64,000 nucleotides of DNA from Thamnaconus septentrionalis. Taxonomy: Eukaryota > Chordata > Actinopteri > Tetraodontiformes > Monacanthidae. A program made the position numbers and the translations under genes. The stretch is from contig CM020514.1 in the NCBI GenBank assembly GCA_009823395.1, positions 6,206,966 through 6,270,965 of the forward strand, in the 5' to 3' direction. The notes under the pieces were generated by a model. The model was not told the origin of the DNA and ran no database searches. It saw only the letters and a program-made list of their open reading frames with translations. The stretch's first letter is position 1. Every line of letters starts with the position of its first letter. Below, one piece after another: positions 24,901 through 36,381 of this stretch.

Positions 24901-27900
24901 TTCAATTCCAGTTTCAAGAAATTAAAGTTGCCTTTCACTTCACGGGGCCAATTTATTCTTGTGTATTTCCCAGCCAGCCAACATTTCCTCCATCGTTTCC
25001 TCCTCATTGGACGATTGCTCAATCCAAACAAAAGACGCTCAGTCTCAGCTGGGCCGAGCCGCTGCTAGTCACGTGTCGGCAAGCCAGCTTCAAATCCTCC
25101 CTTTGAATTTTTATACAATAAACACTTCACAGGTTAAGACTCTGGGCTTGTGACCGACTCAGTGGAGAAAAGGTCTCCTCGGATTGTTGTTTGTTCTGAG
25201 TGAAACCTTTCGCTTCGCTGATGAGCCGAGTGGGCCTGTCCACAAGCCACGAGTCCTTGTCTGCTCAGCTCGTAGCTTAGAGCGGCACGGCAGGCTAACG
25301 TCTCACTGGCTTTGGAGAATGTTTCTCTCCCTCCTCTGCTTATTCTCTGGACCACAGAGCACTGCAGTACGTCATGGTAGCTACTGGATCTAAATCGAAT
25401 GAAATCTTTTAGGATAAAAGTAGAAAAAAAAAAATCAGGTCTGTTTTATTTACTAAATTGATCGCAAGTCATGGTCAACGTGTTAGCTAGCACTGAATCC
25501 CGCAAGCTGGCATTCCCTCTTGTGCAAATCTTCACTACATAAGCTGATTATATTCAATTTGGCTCCACGATTAATTTGGCCGTGATGTCAAACCAAACAC
25601 TGAGAAACCCTGCTGCGATTGGTCACTCGCGACTTCACGCGGCGCCGCCAACGCGCCGGCTCGTGTGTACACGACATTCCTTATGGTGCGCGGGACACTC
25701 TCCTTGGAGAAGAAATAACCTGCAGGACCACCCTTCGGTCCCAGCCGACAAAACCGCCACCGCGACGTGAAGTTTTTAATTTGCGGCGGTGGTCGGAGCT
25801 CCCCTTCAAGCGTCGGCCGCAGAGCGGCTCACGAGCAGGCGCTAATGAAATCAAAAGCCAAGGGATGGCAGTTGTGTAATGCCGTAAACCCATTAGCATA
25901 TCTGCCTGGTGAGAAATGAAATGGGTCACGAATCAAGTGCGTTTAGCTGCATCTAAATTCACCCAATGGAGCAGTACATCATTTTATAATCTAGATTGTT
26001 AATAATAAATACACTCTAAATCCATCCCAGATTTTAAATGATAAAACTGGAAGTGAAAACTAAAGCACAACAAAAGTTTGCCGCGGACTATCAGACAAAC
26101 CCAGCAACCATTCTGCTTCTCAAAGCCTCGACGTTGCCCCAACAATTATATATACAAAATTTAATATCGTTCAGTTTTTGTTTTTTTTTAAATTTCACTC
26201 ATTTACTTAAAAACTTTACATAAAACTACAAACAAATGTTAGACTTAATTTGTAAATGTTACCAAACGTTTAGAAAATTCTAACAATAATAAAAAAGATG
26301 AATAGCTGATGTTGAATTGAGTTTATATCAGTTCTAATCCTGGCTTCAAGGCAGAACTCTGCCTTTAAACTCAGAACAACCTCAGCCAGCCAGCTGGCAA
26401 CACGACACTCCCCAGGTAAATGGAAAAAAGATTGATGATTGACTCCCGATGCACCTTTATCATTTATCTGTTCCACTCCGTGACAAATGTCTCAATCACC
26501 ATCTCCGAAAACAAACCCCGTGACATCTTCGAACCTTTCGCATGTTCATCAAGTCAGCAATACACCAACTCACAATACAGTGACGCACGCCGTAATTATT
26601 ACACAACTTGTAATTTCTGAAAGTCCACCAAGGTGAGCGACGCAACTGGTGTCACGCACCTCAGTCACGCCTTGGCAAATTGTGCCGCCTACAGACAGAT
26701 TTACAACTGGGCTGAAGCGACCGGAGAGGGTTGTGATGTCGTGAAAATCCCAGTAGATCAACAACAATACAGCTGTGGATATATAAAAATAAATGGTATC
26801 CAGTAGATGCTGTCCATCAATGTGTTGGTCCGGCGTTTGGGAGGGCAAGAGAGTCCATAATGGCACCTGACCCGCTGATTACAGACGATTATTGTGCCCA
26901 GCCATCCCAAGCAGATCAAACCGTCGCAGCCCAACCAGAGGTTGCGTCGTCTCTTTGTGCTCCCAGCCTTGAGTAACGCCGACCCTTCCTCGCCTCACTA
27001 AACCAAACAGAAAACAGGCCCTGGGTCGGGTCCAGCGCCGGGAAACGGAGCGGCTGAGAAAGTAGCAGCGATTATTGTTGCGGTCGCGGGACCGCCACCC
27101 CCGTCCCCGTAATGCTTCGCTCGGGTAACAGGCCTCCCGCCGGACAAAGGCGACCCTGTCCCACCTCCACCAGATCGCGCTGTATCGAGTTTTGATTTCC
27201 CCGCCCGTTGGCCGGCGGCTACCTTTGTTTTTTTTTACATCCATCCTCTGCCCTTTCTCAGCTCTTTTCGGGCCGTCCACAAAATCCCAAAGCCCTGATT
27301 GAAAAGACTTGAGAAGACGGTGAATCGCAATGGAATGACAACTTTTGTTGCACCTCTTTCCTTTATGCACTTTTTCTTGCCAATCCAAGGCTGGATTGAA
27401 TGGTTGCACGTTCATTGAAGGATATTATTCTTAGTTGATTGGTTTAATTATTGCTATTTTGTTTGAAAAAATATTATTAGCCCATGGAAAAAAGTTACTG
27501 CTGAAATTTAAATCAGAACGCTGCAAATAAAAAAATAGGCATACAATTTTTATTTACATTTTATTCATTTCCATGTTTTTTAATTTGAAATTCAATTTTG
27601 CATGTGTGCAATCGAGTTATTTCGTGTATCTTATTAAGCTTTGCTTGTTCCATATTCAGTGTTGAAGCAAAACTTCTGGTTCTGGTCCATATAAAAAGCT
27701 CCACTGTTCTTCCTGGAGGGAAATTTTTTTTCAATGAATAGCAACGTTGGCCCGCGACTTTGTCCAAGTTTCCAATTTTTTGTTGAGTTTGACACGCCTG
27801 GCTTAAAGAGCTCGGGGTTCAAGAGGGCAGCGACGTTCCACTGACGCTGCGATGTCCTTGCGGGCTTATCGACAACCCTCGCGCCAGAAAAGACTGGATT

Positions 27901-30900
27901 AAAAAAAAATAAATAAACGTTCACGTTTGGGGTTGAAAGGTGCGCTCGGCCCAAAGCTTCCGCCTCCTAACTCCCACCTCTCCCTCCTCTCACCCCTCCA
28001 CCACCACCCCCCAGGATGGCGTTATCTCCGTCAAGGACATCGACCTGGTGATGTCAGAGGGGCTCGGAATGCGCTACGCCTTCATAGGTCCCATGGAAAC
28101 AATGCACCTCAACGCACCCAACGGTAAAGTTTGCTCTCTTTCTCTCTCTCTCTGTCGCTCTCGCTGCGTGTTTTTTAAAGATGAGGTCACGGTCTAGGGA
28201 GCCACTGTCATTTTGAGAGTCTGTTTCTCGATACGAGCAGACGAGCAGACGAGCGTCGCGTGCATGTGACGCCCGAGAGCCGGAGTGAAACTTCGGGGAG
28301 ACGAAGAATATCAAAGGGGAGTGCGAAAGCCGCAGCAAAACCCCTGGCATGCTGCGCTCGTGTGTGCACGCACATGCACGCACACACACACACACACACA
28401 CACGCACAGTGGATCCTGGCCGAACAAAGCAGCCTTTTGATGGGTGGCCATGAATGCACCCTCTCACACCAGTAACCCAAAACTGGCAGATTTCGCAAAC
28501 GCAGCCTTCAAAACCAGGTGATACGGATACGCCGAGGCTCTCCGCTGTCTTTTCTCTCTCTCCCTCCCCGGGAAACTGTGTTGCAAATCAGGATTTTACC
28601 AAATAAAAACATAGCTGACTTATTGTTGTCGGTATTTCGAGGAGAACAAGACGTGGAACTAAATCGCGCTAGCCATTGTGCTAAAAACAACAATCAACAA
28701 TGGTCCAATGTGTAATATTTGGCTTGATTTATAATTTTTATATTGGTAAAAACTCAATCTGCTGCCCGTAAATACATTAATAAAAGATTATACCTTTAGA
28801 ACAGTTCTCATTTATATACAGTATATATATTATATTTAAGAACAATCTAGCGTGTTTCGTAAGTAGCTCAATTTCGTAATTGCTCACGTCCTCAAGTAAA
28901 CCAACGAAGAAGAAGGTGGACGTGTTTAGTTGCGCAAGCCACCATAGTTCACTGGCAAGCTCAGGAAGGGGAGAGAGAGCGAAAGACGCTGCAGTCCAAA
29001 ATGTAACCACTTGATGTCGCTGTTTCTTCTTTGAAATCTCCAAATATTACACAGTTTAGGTCTTCTTCTTCTTCTTCAGTTAACCTTTAAACTCGGTTCA
29101 AACTGAAGCCCTTCTTTCTGTGTTTTTATCATCGTGACCTGAAATCGTGGGATTCCAGCGCACTCTCCAGCGCCTCTCCACTCAGCCCGAATGATTTTGT
29201 GTTATTTTCTTGTTGTTTTTTTTTTCTCTCTCTAAACCAACCGAAGTCCTGAAGTGGTCTCCGAGATGTTTGTACAGCAAACTCGCTCCTCCGCCAGCTG
29301 AAACGCAGCGCCACTCCCGTGGCCCCGTGTTTGTTCTGCGCCCTCGGAGGGGGCCTGGCTGGTGTTGAACGTGGCCGCGTCTTGTTAAAACTAAACTCTT
29401 AAGTATGATTGAAGTCCTGACGAAAAACGTTGAAGCCGCTGTTAGCGCGGAGATGGGAAAATGTAGCGCCATCGGTTGGTGTGCTCTTTAAAAAAAAGCA
29501 AAGTCGCAGATCAGGGAAGTGTTTTCAAGTGAGAGTCGCACATTATAAATCTGGTTGCTTTGAACTTTTGAATTGAATAAATATGTCTTTTTAGTTACCT
29601 CTGCACCAAACTGAGGAATGTTTGATGCTTTTTTGATGAACATCATGAAGAATCACGATTAAATCTCATTATGTATTTTTTAGTACAGTCTAACACAACC
29701 ACCATGCTCCTTTCAGCAGATCTGATTGTTTATCCCTGTTGAAAAAGAAACTGTTTATCACAGGATTGTTTGTTGCTGGTGGTACTAGTTGATATTGTGC
29801 AGCAGAAAGAATGAGGAAGACAAACCTGCTGCTTATCCCGATGAAGTTGACACTTTGCTGGACCCTGAAACTTTGTCACATACACAGTCTGCAGTCTGCT
29901 GTATAAATTCCCATTCAGTCCAATGAAAATCTAAAAAAAACAAAAAAAAACAGTTTTTAATAACAGTCGATTTCGGGTATTTAGCAACCACACAAAATAC
30001 TTTTTACAGCCTCAAACTGAGGAAACGTTCAAATGACCTTCAACCGTTCACCAGCTTCATCAAGTTTTGTTTTTTTTTTAATAGGAGTTTTGGATTTAAT
30101 GCCTAATGTGCAAAGAAAAAATGTTTGAGCGGAAGAGGTAGTTAAGTTTGATCCGTCGTGTTGCTGTCGTCTTTATTTACTCCCTACTTGCACACACTCC
30201 TACACTACTGTCGCTAAGGCCAAACCGTAAATCATTACCCAGATTAATTAATAAGGGAGCACTAGATTCAGACTATTGGATTTATTTCCAACACATTCAA
30301 CACCTTCTGTTCGCAGGGAGGTTTCAACATCTGAGCGGACCGGCGCAGCGATCTTGTTGCTCCGCGTCTGCGAGAGTGAATCACTGCAGGCTTATTATTA
30401 GGCTGCTTTTGAATGGAGAACCAGACCCATTTCCTGATCTGTTCGTCCATCATTGATTCCGGTAGAGCAGCTTCACAGGACAAATCCTTCAAAAACTCTC
30501 TAAATCTCCCATAAACACCGTACTTAGCCCTCTGTTTACAGGCTTCTGCTAAACACTGATGCTTTGTTGGACTTTCCACGTGTGTGGTAGGAGACAAAAA
30601 CAAGGCGACTCCACCACCTGGTGCCGTCACCGCACTGGCATCAGTTACCTAGCGGTGCCCATTGTGACATCACAAAGGGTGATTTCTAGAGCGACCAACG
30701 TCAATGAATCGGATGATAGCAGTGAAGCGTTTTCAATTCATCGTACTGTTTTCCATGACGACGTCACCTGTTGGGGGTGAAAGCTGAGATGAAGGCCCAG
30801 CTGTAGTGCTCGCGGTTCGCCACTGGTGTGCGTAACTCAACCTGTTCGTCAGCGGCTGTCAATTTGCTGTCAAGCAGAACTTCAAACGAGTCTTTAAGAA

Positions 30901-33050
30901 GCTGCGTCGCTGATCGACTCTCCATCAGTGACAGACTAGTTTCGCTGCGAACGAGAAATCCGACCCACTTTGAACGCGATTAGCATCGCCAGGCATACTT
31001 TCGTATTTTTCAACCGTCTAAACTCAATTAGTGAAACATCTCAACACCTCGGCGGAGTCAAAGCGAGTCGGAGCCGCGTTGAAGAAAGCAGAAAAGAAGA
31101 AACCAGGGCAGCTTGTTCAACACAACACAGACATTTCTGCTCAATTTTTTTGCATTAGTTGGCTAAAAAAATGTTTTCGATTGAAACTTTTCACACTGGC
31201 GCTAGTGTGAGTTTCCAACCGAAACATAAAAATAACATAAAAAAAGTTTTAAGACGCAACAGTGTCAAGGTTCTTTGTATGCTCCTGACATTACAAGGCG
31301 TTCTGGAGAGTTACGCCAGCTCATGTAGAAGAGAGGAGACGAAGTAGCAGCTACATAGTAGCAGCTACATAGTAGCTAACTGATCGTAAATGCAGTCAAG
31401 TAATACTTACAATAATACTTATTTATTAATACTATCAAGTCATTAGCAATACTGTGATTTCCAGATTTGGAACTTTGTTTTACTTAACATTACTTGCAAT
31501 TGTTTGTATGTACTAACAAATATAACAAATACTAACAATTGTGTTTATTAAAAGAAGACAATTAATTCATTCAATCATTAACATTACTTCCATTAGATAA
31601 GGTCTTAATGGAGACAATGTTTACAAAGACTTTACAAAGAAGTTTTTGCCAGGATTTACACAATTTTATTGCAGTGCGCAAGATTTGTTCTGTAAAACCT
31701 CTTATTTTCTAAAGACCTGAAAATAAACAATCTGCTGGTTTCACATCAGATTAAAACATCTCGTCTTTCACACCTGCACCTGCGCGTCCCCCTGCAGCAA
31801 GCCAGCACCTTCCTAAACGAGCGTCGTGAAATTTTAACGTTCGACTTGTAAAGGAAACGCGTCTGGTACTTCCAGTCGGCCGAGAGGCCGCTTCCCTCTC
31901 TTGAGCCTCCTGTGTAATCAACCCGTGCCTCCCCGCAGGTCTAGAAGACTACATGAAGCGCTACGGCGAGGGCATCAAGAGAGTCCTCACTTCCTTCGGG
32001 CCCATCCCAGATTTCGTCGGCGAGGGATCCAAGGAAATCATCAACGTGAGTATGATAGCGGAGGAACAGACCCATTTAATAACTGGCAAATTAATAGGGA
32101 TGTAAACAGTTTTCTGATTGGTTTAGACAGTTTAGATTTAAGTTTATGGCAGTTCTTACAGAACTTCTTCACACCTCAGACTTTTGCTCTGCGCACGTTG
32201 TTGAATAATCTCCAACTGCGCTTTTGTTTCCCATTACTAGCAAATGGAGAATGTTTTTATGCTCTATTTGCTGTTTTAAATTCAAGAAAAAGTAAAGTTT
32301 TGGGCGCTTTTTTGTTGCTAAATGTGCAACAAGTCGTCTTCAAACTCACCTCGCGACTGACGGAGCCACTATTGGCCTTCGCTTGAACGCTGCCGGAGGC
32401 TTTTAAAATGCCGCGGGAGGCTTCATTCTGGAGGAGAAACCCAGAGGCAGCGCTAGAACCTGTCCAGGTTGGACCAGTTTGGAGCGAGACCATCTTGTTC
32501 TCTGTGGCTTCCAGAAGGATGACCAGTAAATACTCCCTGTGTTTACGTGCACGCTTGAGTTCGGCTGCATCGTCCAAGTGTCGGAGAGGAATTGTTTGTT
32601 TGTTTGTTTAGTTATTCATCTATTTATTTGTATCTACTGCAATGCATGGAGCCTATTAGTACTGGAACTTTCTCCAGTCAACCTGTTCCATCCCATTACC
32701 ATAATGTGGAGTTGCTCCGACTAACCCTGCTGCACAGGGCTACGCACAGATGCCACAACCGCCCAGTTTTTTACACTATTTTACAATTCACACCCCCGTT
32801 GTGCAGGTTTCCCGCCAAACCGGTAGCATCTTCCGATTGACTGACTAGGACAGATTCCTGAGATTGTGATCAACCCTCGGGTGTCGGTGTGACATGCGAT
32901 CGGGGCGCATTCCCACTGCATTATTAAGCATGGTGTTTACGAGCGAGGCGCTCATCGTTGCTAATTTGCTCCGACAAAATCAAGGCGGGCTGGAAACCCA
33001 CGAGCGAGGGCAGACGACAGTGAATGCCAACTGTGTTCAACAAAGCATAT

Positions 33051-33085
<35 letters not shown>

Positions 33086-34060
33086 CATATATACATGTAT
33101 GTACATATATACATACATGTACATACATATATACATGTATGTACATATATACATGTATGTACGTACATACATACATGTATGTACATATATACATGTATGT
33201 ACATACATACATACATGTATGTACATATATACATGTATGTACGTACATACATACATGTATGTACATATATACATGTATGTACGTACATACATATGTATAT
33301 ATATATGTATGTATGTACGTACATACATACATATATATATATATACATGTATGTATACATACATATATATATATATATGTATGTACATGTATACATACAT
33401 ACATGTATGTATATATACATGTATACATGTATGTATATATATACATATGTATATATATACATGTATATACATGTATAGATATATACATACATACATATAT
33501 ACATATATACACAGACATATATATGTGTGTAAATATATATGTCTGTGTATATAAACATATCTATATATATATGTACATATTTATATGTATATACATACAT
33601 AAATACATAGACTTCCCCTTAATAACATGTAATTTGAAACCATCTAATGTCCCTGCAACACTACAATATTACATAATTGAGGATGCTGCTGAATTCCTAA
33701 TAGTTCTTACCTTTTTTGTGAAATTTATTTCAGATACAGACCAAACAATTTACAAAAATAAATTTAAATAAATCCGAAATGGAATAGCAGGAAGCAGAGC
33801 TTATCTCGTCCTTGCAATTGCAAATTAAAAAAACAAAAACAAAACATTTCAGAAATTCATAACATTTTTGTACATCTTTTTAAATTGGTCTACATTTATA
33901 GCCACCAACAGTCGCACCAAAACTTTAGCATTTACAGCCTCTCTCGCCCCCGCAGGAGATGTGCGAAATGATCCCCAGCGACCAGCAGCATCTGGCAGCC
34001 AGAAGAGTGAGGAGGGACCAGCTCCTCATGGGTCTGGCCAAACTCAAGGAGGACCACTGA
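16788..34060 (+). CDS. cryl1: CRYL1, lambda-crystallin homologue (L-gulonate 3-dehydrogenase)
   Basis: NAD-dependent cytosolic oxidation of L-gulonate to 3-dehydro-L-gulonate in the glucuronate-xylulose (uronate) pathway. Nine exons: 16788-16813, 18947-19054, 19778-19904, 21006-21167, 22484-22579, 22987-23085, 28015-28123, 31939-32045, 33956-34060. All have AG/GT borders and matching phases, encoding 312 aa against 319 in human. The N-terminal Rossmann fold has [20 protein letters not shown] (GxGxxG) at residues 1-20. The 3-hydroxyacyl-CoA dehydrogenase signature is present: SSSTSC, then [20 protein letters not shown] with the catalytic His, then [20 protein letters not shown] and [20 protein letters not shown]. 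All catalytic motifs look intact. The start is the first ATG in the first exon and gives the short N-terminus expected for the family. The gene is head to head with ift88. Confidence 0.97.
18242..18312. repeat. compound (AC)n/(GA)n microsatellite in cryl1 intron 1
   Basis: AC repeats with GCAC interruptions followed by about ten GA repeats. Confidence 0.9.
18600..18760 (+). repeat. TGACATCA-palindrome repeat family, copy 3 (partial)
   Basis: Contains AACAAGGTGG near the left and TTTTTGACATCACAGAGGGG at 18,690-18,709. The 5' block is missing or diverged. Confidence 0.5.
23953..24135 (-). repeat. TGACATCA-palindrome repeat family, copy 4 (inverted)
   Basis: Read on the minus strand it carries GGGGGCGGGGCCAACGCCCG, then CTAACCTGGGAG, then CCCTTCGTGACATCAC, in the same order as the other long copies. 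It lies in cryl1 intron 6. Confidence 0.6.
25841..25935. promoter_or_regulatory. candidate enhancer in cryl1 intron 6
   Basis: Non-repetitive stretch inside a long intron. It combines TAAT homeodomain-type cores (GCTAATGAAAT, GTGTAATGCC, CCATTAGCATATC), an octamer variant (ATGCTAAT on the minus strand) and GGGTCACG. It follows a GC-rich block at about 25,600-25,830. Sequence texture and site clustering are the only evidence; conservation was not tested. Confidence 0.25.
28791..29075 (-). mobile_element. TIR element family B, copy 3 (inverted)
   Basis: On the minus strand it contains ACATCAAGTGGTTACATTTT and GGACTGCAGCGTCTTT, matching the copies at 7.1 and 12.2 kb. TACCTTTAGAACAGTTCTC at the low-coordinate end matches the family terminus. 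It lies in cryl1 intron 7. Confidence 0.6.
30518..30700 (+). repeat. TGACATCA-palindrome repeat family, copy 5
   Basis: ACTTAGCCCTCTGTTTACAG, then GCTTTGTTGGACTTTCCA, then ATTGTGACATCACAAAGGGT at 30,661-30,680. It lies in cryl1 intron 7. Confidence 0.75.
31345..31378 (+). repeat. short tandem repeat in cryl1 intron 7
   Basis: The 14-base unit GTAGCAGCTACATA occurs twice, followed by a partial third unit. The unit contains a small palindrome, GTAGCAGCTAC. Confidence 0.7.
33050..33600. repeat. higher-order TATG/ACAT satellite in cryl1 intron 8
   Basis: A short (AC)n block is followed by about 530 bases built only of ACAT, ATGT, AT and occasional ACGT words. Between 33,141 and 33,300 a 40-base unit recurs four times (starts 33,141, 33,181, 33,221, 33,261), the last copy decaying. 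Each unit contains the palindromes TACATGTA and, in most copies, GTACGTAC. Long frames on both strands are artefacts of this composition. Confidence 0.95.
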
Positions 34061-34162
34061 GACCACCGTCAAATGTTCGAAGAGGAGCTCAGGGGATCAC
34101 TGCGCACAAACGGCTGGAGCAAAGATTTTACAATTGTATCAGGGTTTATTTACGCCTTTTTA

Positions 34163-34168
34163 AATAAA
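34163..34168 (+). promoter_or_regulatory. cryl1: cryl1 polyadenylation signal
   Basis: AATAAA about 100 bases after the stop codon, followed by a T/G-rich stretch. It implies a short 3'UTR. Confidence 0.7.
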
Positions 34169-34267
34169 TTGAATTGCTGTAATTGTTGGCTGTGTCCCTT
34201 TTCAATAGAACCTGGTTTGTTTCCACTGTTTGCTGCATGACACTCACCTCCATCTACTATCAATTTT

Positions 34268-34314
34268 GTATGTTTAAGATTTATTTTTTTGGAGAATATA
34301 AATCTTAAACATAC
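34268..34314. other. perfect 17-bp hairpin downstream of cryl1
   Basis: GTATGTTTAAGATTTAT at 34,268-34,284 is followed after 13 bases by its exact reverse complement at 34,298-34,314. It lies about 100 bases past the cryl1 polyadenylation signal. The stem is shorter than usual microRNA precursors, and pairing outside it is weak. Confidence 0.8.
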
Positions 34315-35207
34315 CTCAAAGCGATAATATAGGTGCTGGGTGTCATGGCACTGTGTCACAAAATGCTGCAGGCGTATTTTTATGATCTTTTGTGATGTGT
34401 ATAATATGTAAAATATTTGCTCAACACAACTAAAATAAAATGAAGGATACAATCGAGATGTGGACAATGCCTGTTCTGTGCTGCGTGCAGGTTGTGCAGT
34501 GTTTGCAGCAGACTTCCGAGAAAGAAAGAAGTAGTGACGGTCATGAGGGCTTCTTTGACTTGCTGGGCAGTTTTGTTCCGCCTCTATTCTAGATTTCACA
34601 GTTCTGCCAGAACAGAGTGACTGACCATCACGTGAGATACGGCGACCATTCACGGCCTGCGTTCTCTCCTGCCGGCGTGGAATAATGAATAGTGAGCTCA
34701 GCTGAGGCAAGAAAAACGTGTTGGTGAGTCACCTGAAGCGCTTCTGAATGAGCTCTGAAATTGGACCAAAAGGTTTGTGTAGAATCTACTTTTGGATTTG
34801 TGACGCGTCAGTGCTGCATTCCGACACCGTTCAGCCCGCCTGCGTTGACTGGGCTCGGGTGTGACTCAGCAAGATATTTAGTTTAGTCATGTTTGTTTTC
34901 GAATACGTCAAGAAACTTATGATGCAATCGTGGAATTTAAGGCCATAGAAAAGACACACAAAATAAATAAGAGTAACATAGCAAAAGAGCAGCAAAAAAA
35001 AACATAACAGAAGGAATCTAAATATATCTCTTACAATGACTTAATGAAATAATAACAGGTTGACATGTCAATATTCAAAATGGGAAAAAAATTAAGGGTT
35101 CCAAATAATTTCTGTTCTTCAATATTCATCCAAGAGTTCATCAGAGCTTTGCAAAGTTCATTATTAAAACAAACAAACAAGAAAATCCAGGGGGAAAAAT
35201 ATATATA

Positions 35208-35535
35208 TATATATGTAGCCCTGTGTTTACAGCTCCCTGCTAAAGGTGACGCTTTGTTGGACCACAACCATGTTTGGAAGGTGAGAGCAACGAGGCGATC
35301 TCAGGGGGCGGAGCCAACCTCTGGCTGGGGCGATGTCACTAACCTGGGAGATGGTTCAGTGACACAGAGACCCATTGGTCTGCGTTTTTTTTTTTTTTAC
35401 ACACACGCACACTGAAAATTGGAGCAAGCAAAAGAAGCACAGGGTGGACTTTTCTCATTCCTGGTGAGTTCACTGACTGCATGCATTTGCCAAACACGGG
35501 TAAAGTGAAATTTGCAGAATTTCCGGGACCTTTGA
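35208..35535 (+). repeat. TGACATCA-palindrome repeat family, copy 6 (core lost)
   Basis: TAGCCCTGTGTTTACAGC, then GCTTTGTTGGACCACA, then GGGGGCGGAGCCAACCTCTG, then CTAACCTGGGAGATGG, then GGGTGGACTTTTCTCATTC. This is the longest copy, but the TGACATCA core is replaced by GTGACACAGAGAC. Confidence 0.7.
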
Positions 35536-35899
35536 AAACCAAGTACGAACATTATTCTGCTAATCAGGAAGAGGGGCAGTAACAGTAAGTAGCAACTGCT
35601 TCAGCACTGATCTACTTGATGCATGACTCCATGCGAATGCCGCGTCCTCCGTCACTAACCAAACAACTGGGACTAAGTCGTGCGTCGACGGTCAACAAAG
35701 GGTGTCACTGTGCTTTTCCCGCGAAGTGACACCGTTCGGCTTTAGTGGGAATCGTTTCCCTCGCAGATTCCAAAGCAGATTCCAAAGCACCGCAAGAATG
35801 TTTTAAGGCTCCGCTCGGCTTGACTGACAGCTACTTGGAGTCGCTCCCGCCCTCCCGCCCTCATATGCACGGCGGCCGACTCCGCCCCGAGACTGACGC

Positions 35900-36088
35900 C
35901 TCCCCTCTTTCAACAGGAAGGAAGAGCGATGAAAACCCTCAGGGCAACAGGTGCATTTAACAAACAGCTCCAGTGCAGGAGAGATTCAACTTCCTCCTGG
36001 GACTGATACACTTTCTGATTCTTTTTTTTTTCCTTTCTTTTCTCTCCATGGATAAGCACTGATACATTTCTGAGCCAAATTGACGCAG
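35900..36088 (+). other. candidate noncoding exon 1 of beta-connexin A
   Basis: TGACGCAG followed by the donor GTAAGA (36,089-36,094) gives a first exon ending at 36,088 and an intron of 274 bases to the acceptor at 36,361-36,362. A noncoding first exon plus one coding exon is the standard connexin gene layout. The 5' end is not determinable. Confidence 0.55.
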
Positions 36089-36381
36089 GTAAGACCTTCA
36101 CACAGCTGGCTGGGTAGATATATTTTTTTTAATCGCTGACTTGTTACTGTAGGTAAATAAATGACGTCGATTCAAGGCTTTCGGTCATCAGCGTGAATGG
36201 CGACGTTGTTTCATTCCACTTAGTCACACTTAATCCCTCCTGCCACTCGCACTTTTATCAAATCATGGCAAATCGTACACGCAAGCCTGCGTCTCAGGGC
36301 TTTGGCCTCGTGCCTGCTGCAAATCATGAGTCAGCAGGCTCCTCCTCCTCCTCCTCCTCCAGGTGCTCGGAACCTTCCACC

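Larger units (their letters stand above)
34170..35898. other. intergenic, cryl1 to first beta-connexin
   Basis: Apart from the hairpin at 34,268-34,314 and the repeat copy at about 35.2 kb, I see no gene. The stretch at 35,700-35,900, with GC-rich CGCTCCCGCCCTCCCGCCC, may be the promoter of the downstream connexin. Confidence 0.5.

Noticed and set aside
26879..27415. 178-codon minus-strand ORF in cryl1 intron 6
   Set aside because: Basic, low-information sequence without similarity that I can recognise and without splice or start context. Most likely chance in a GC-rich patch.
32894..33771. Long ORFs on both strands rich in Tyr, Ile, His, Val, Cys
   Set aside because: Translations of the ATGT/ACAT array. 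The same applies to 7,261-7,715, 12,276-12,874, 4,302-4,830 and 13,212-13,630.
36193..36381. In-frame extension giving connexin A a 63-residue longer N-terminus
   Set aside because: Connexins begin with a short cytoplasmic segment of about 20 residues, and the 19 bases before ATG 36382 follow a splice acceptor. The extension is intronic.
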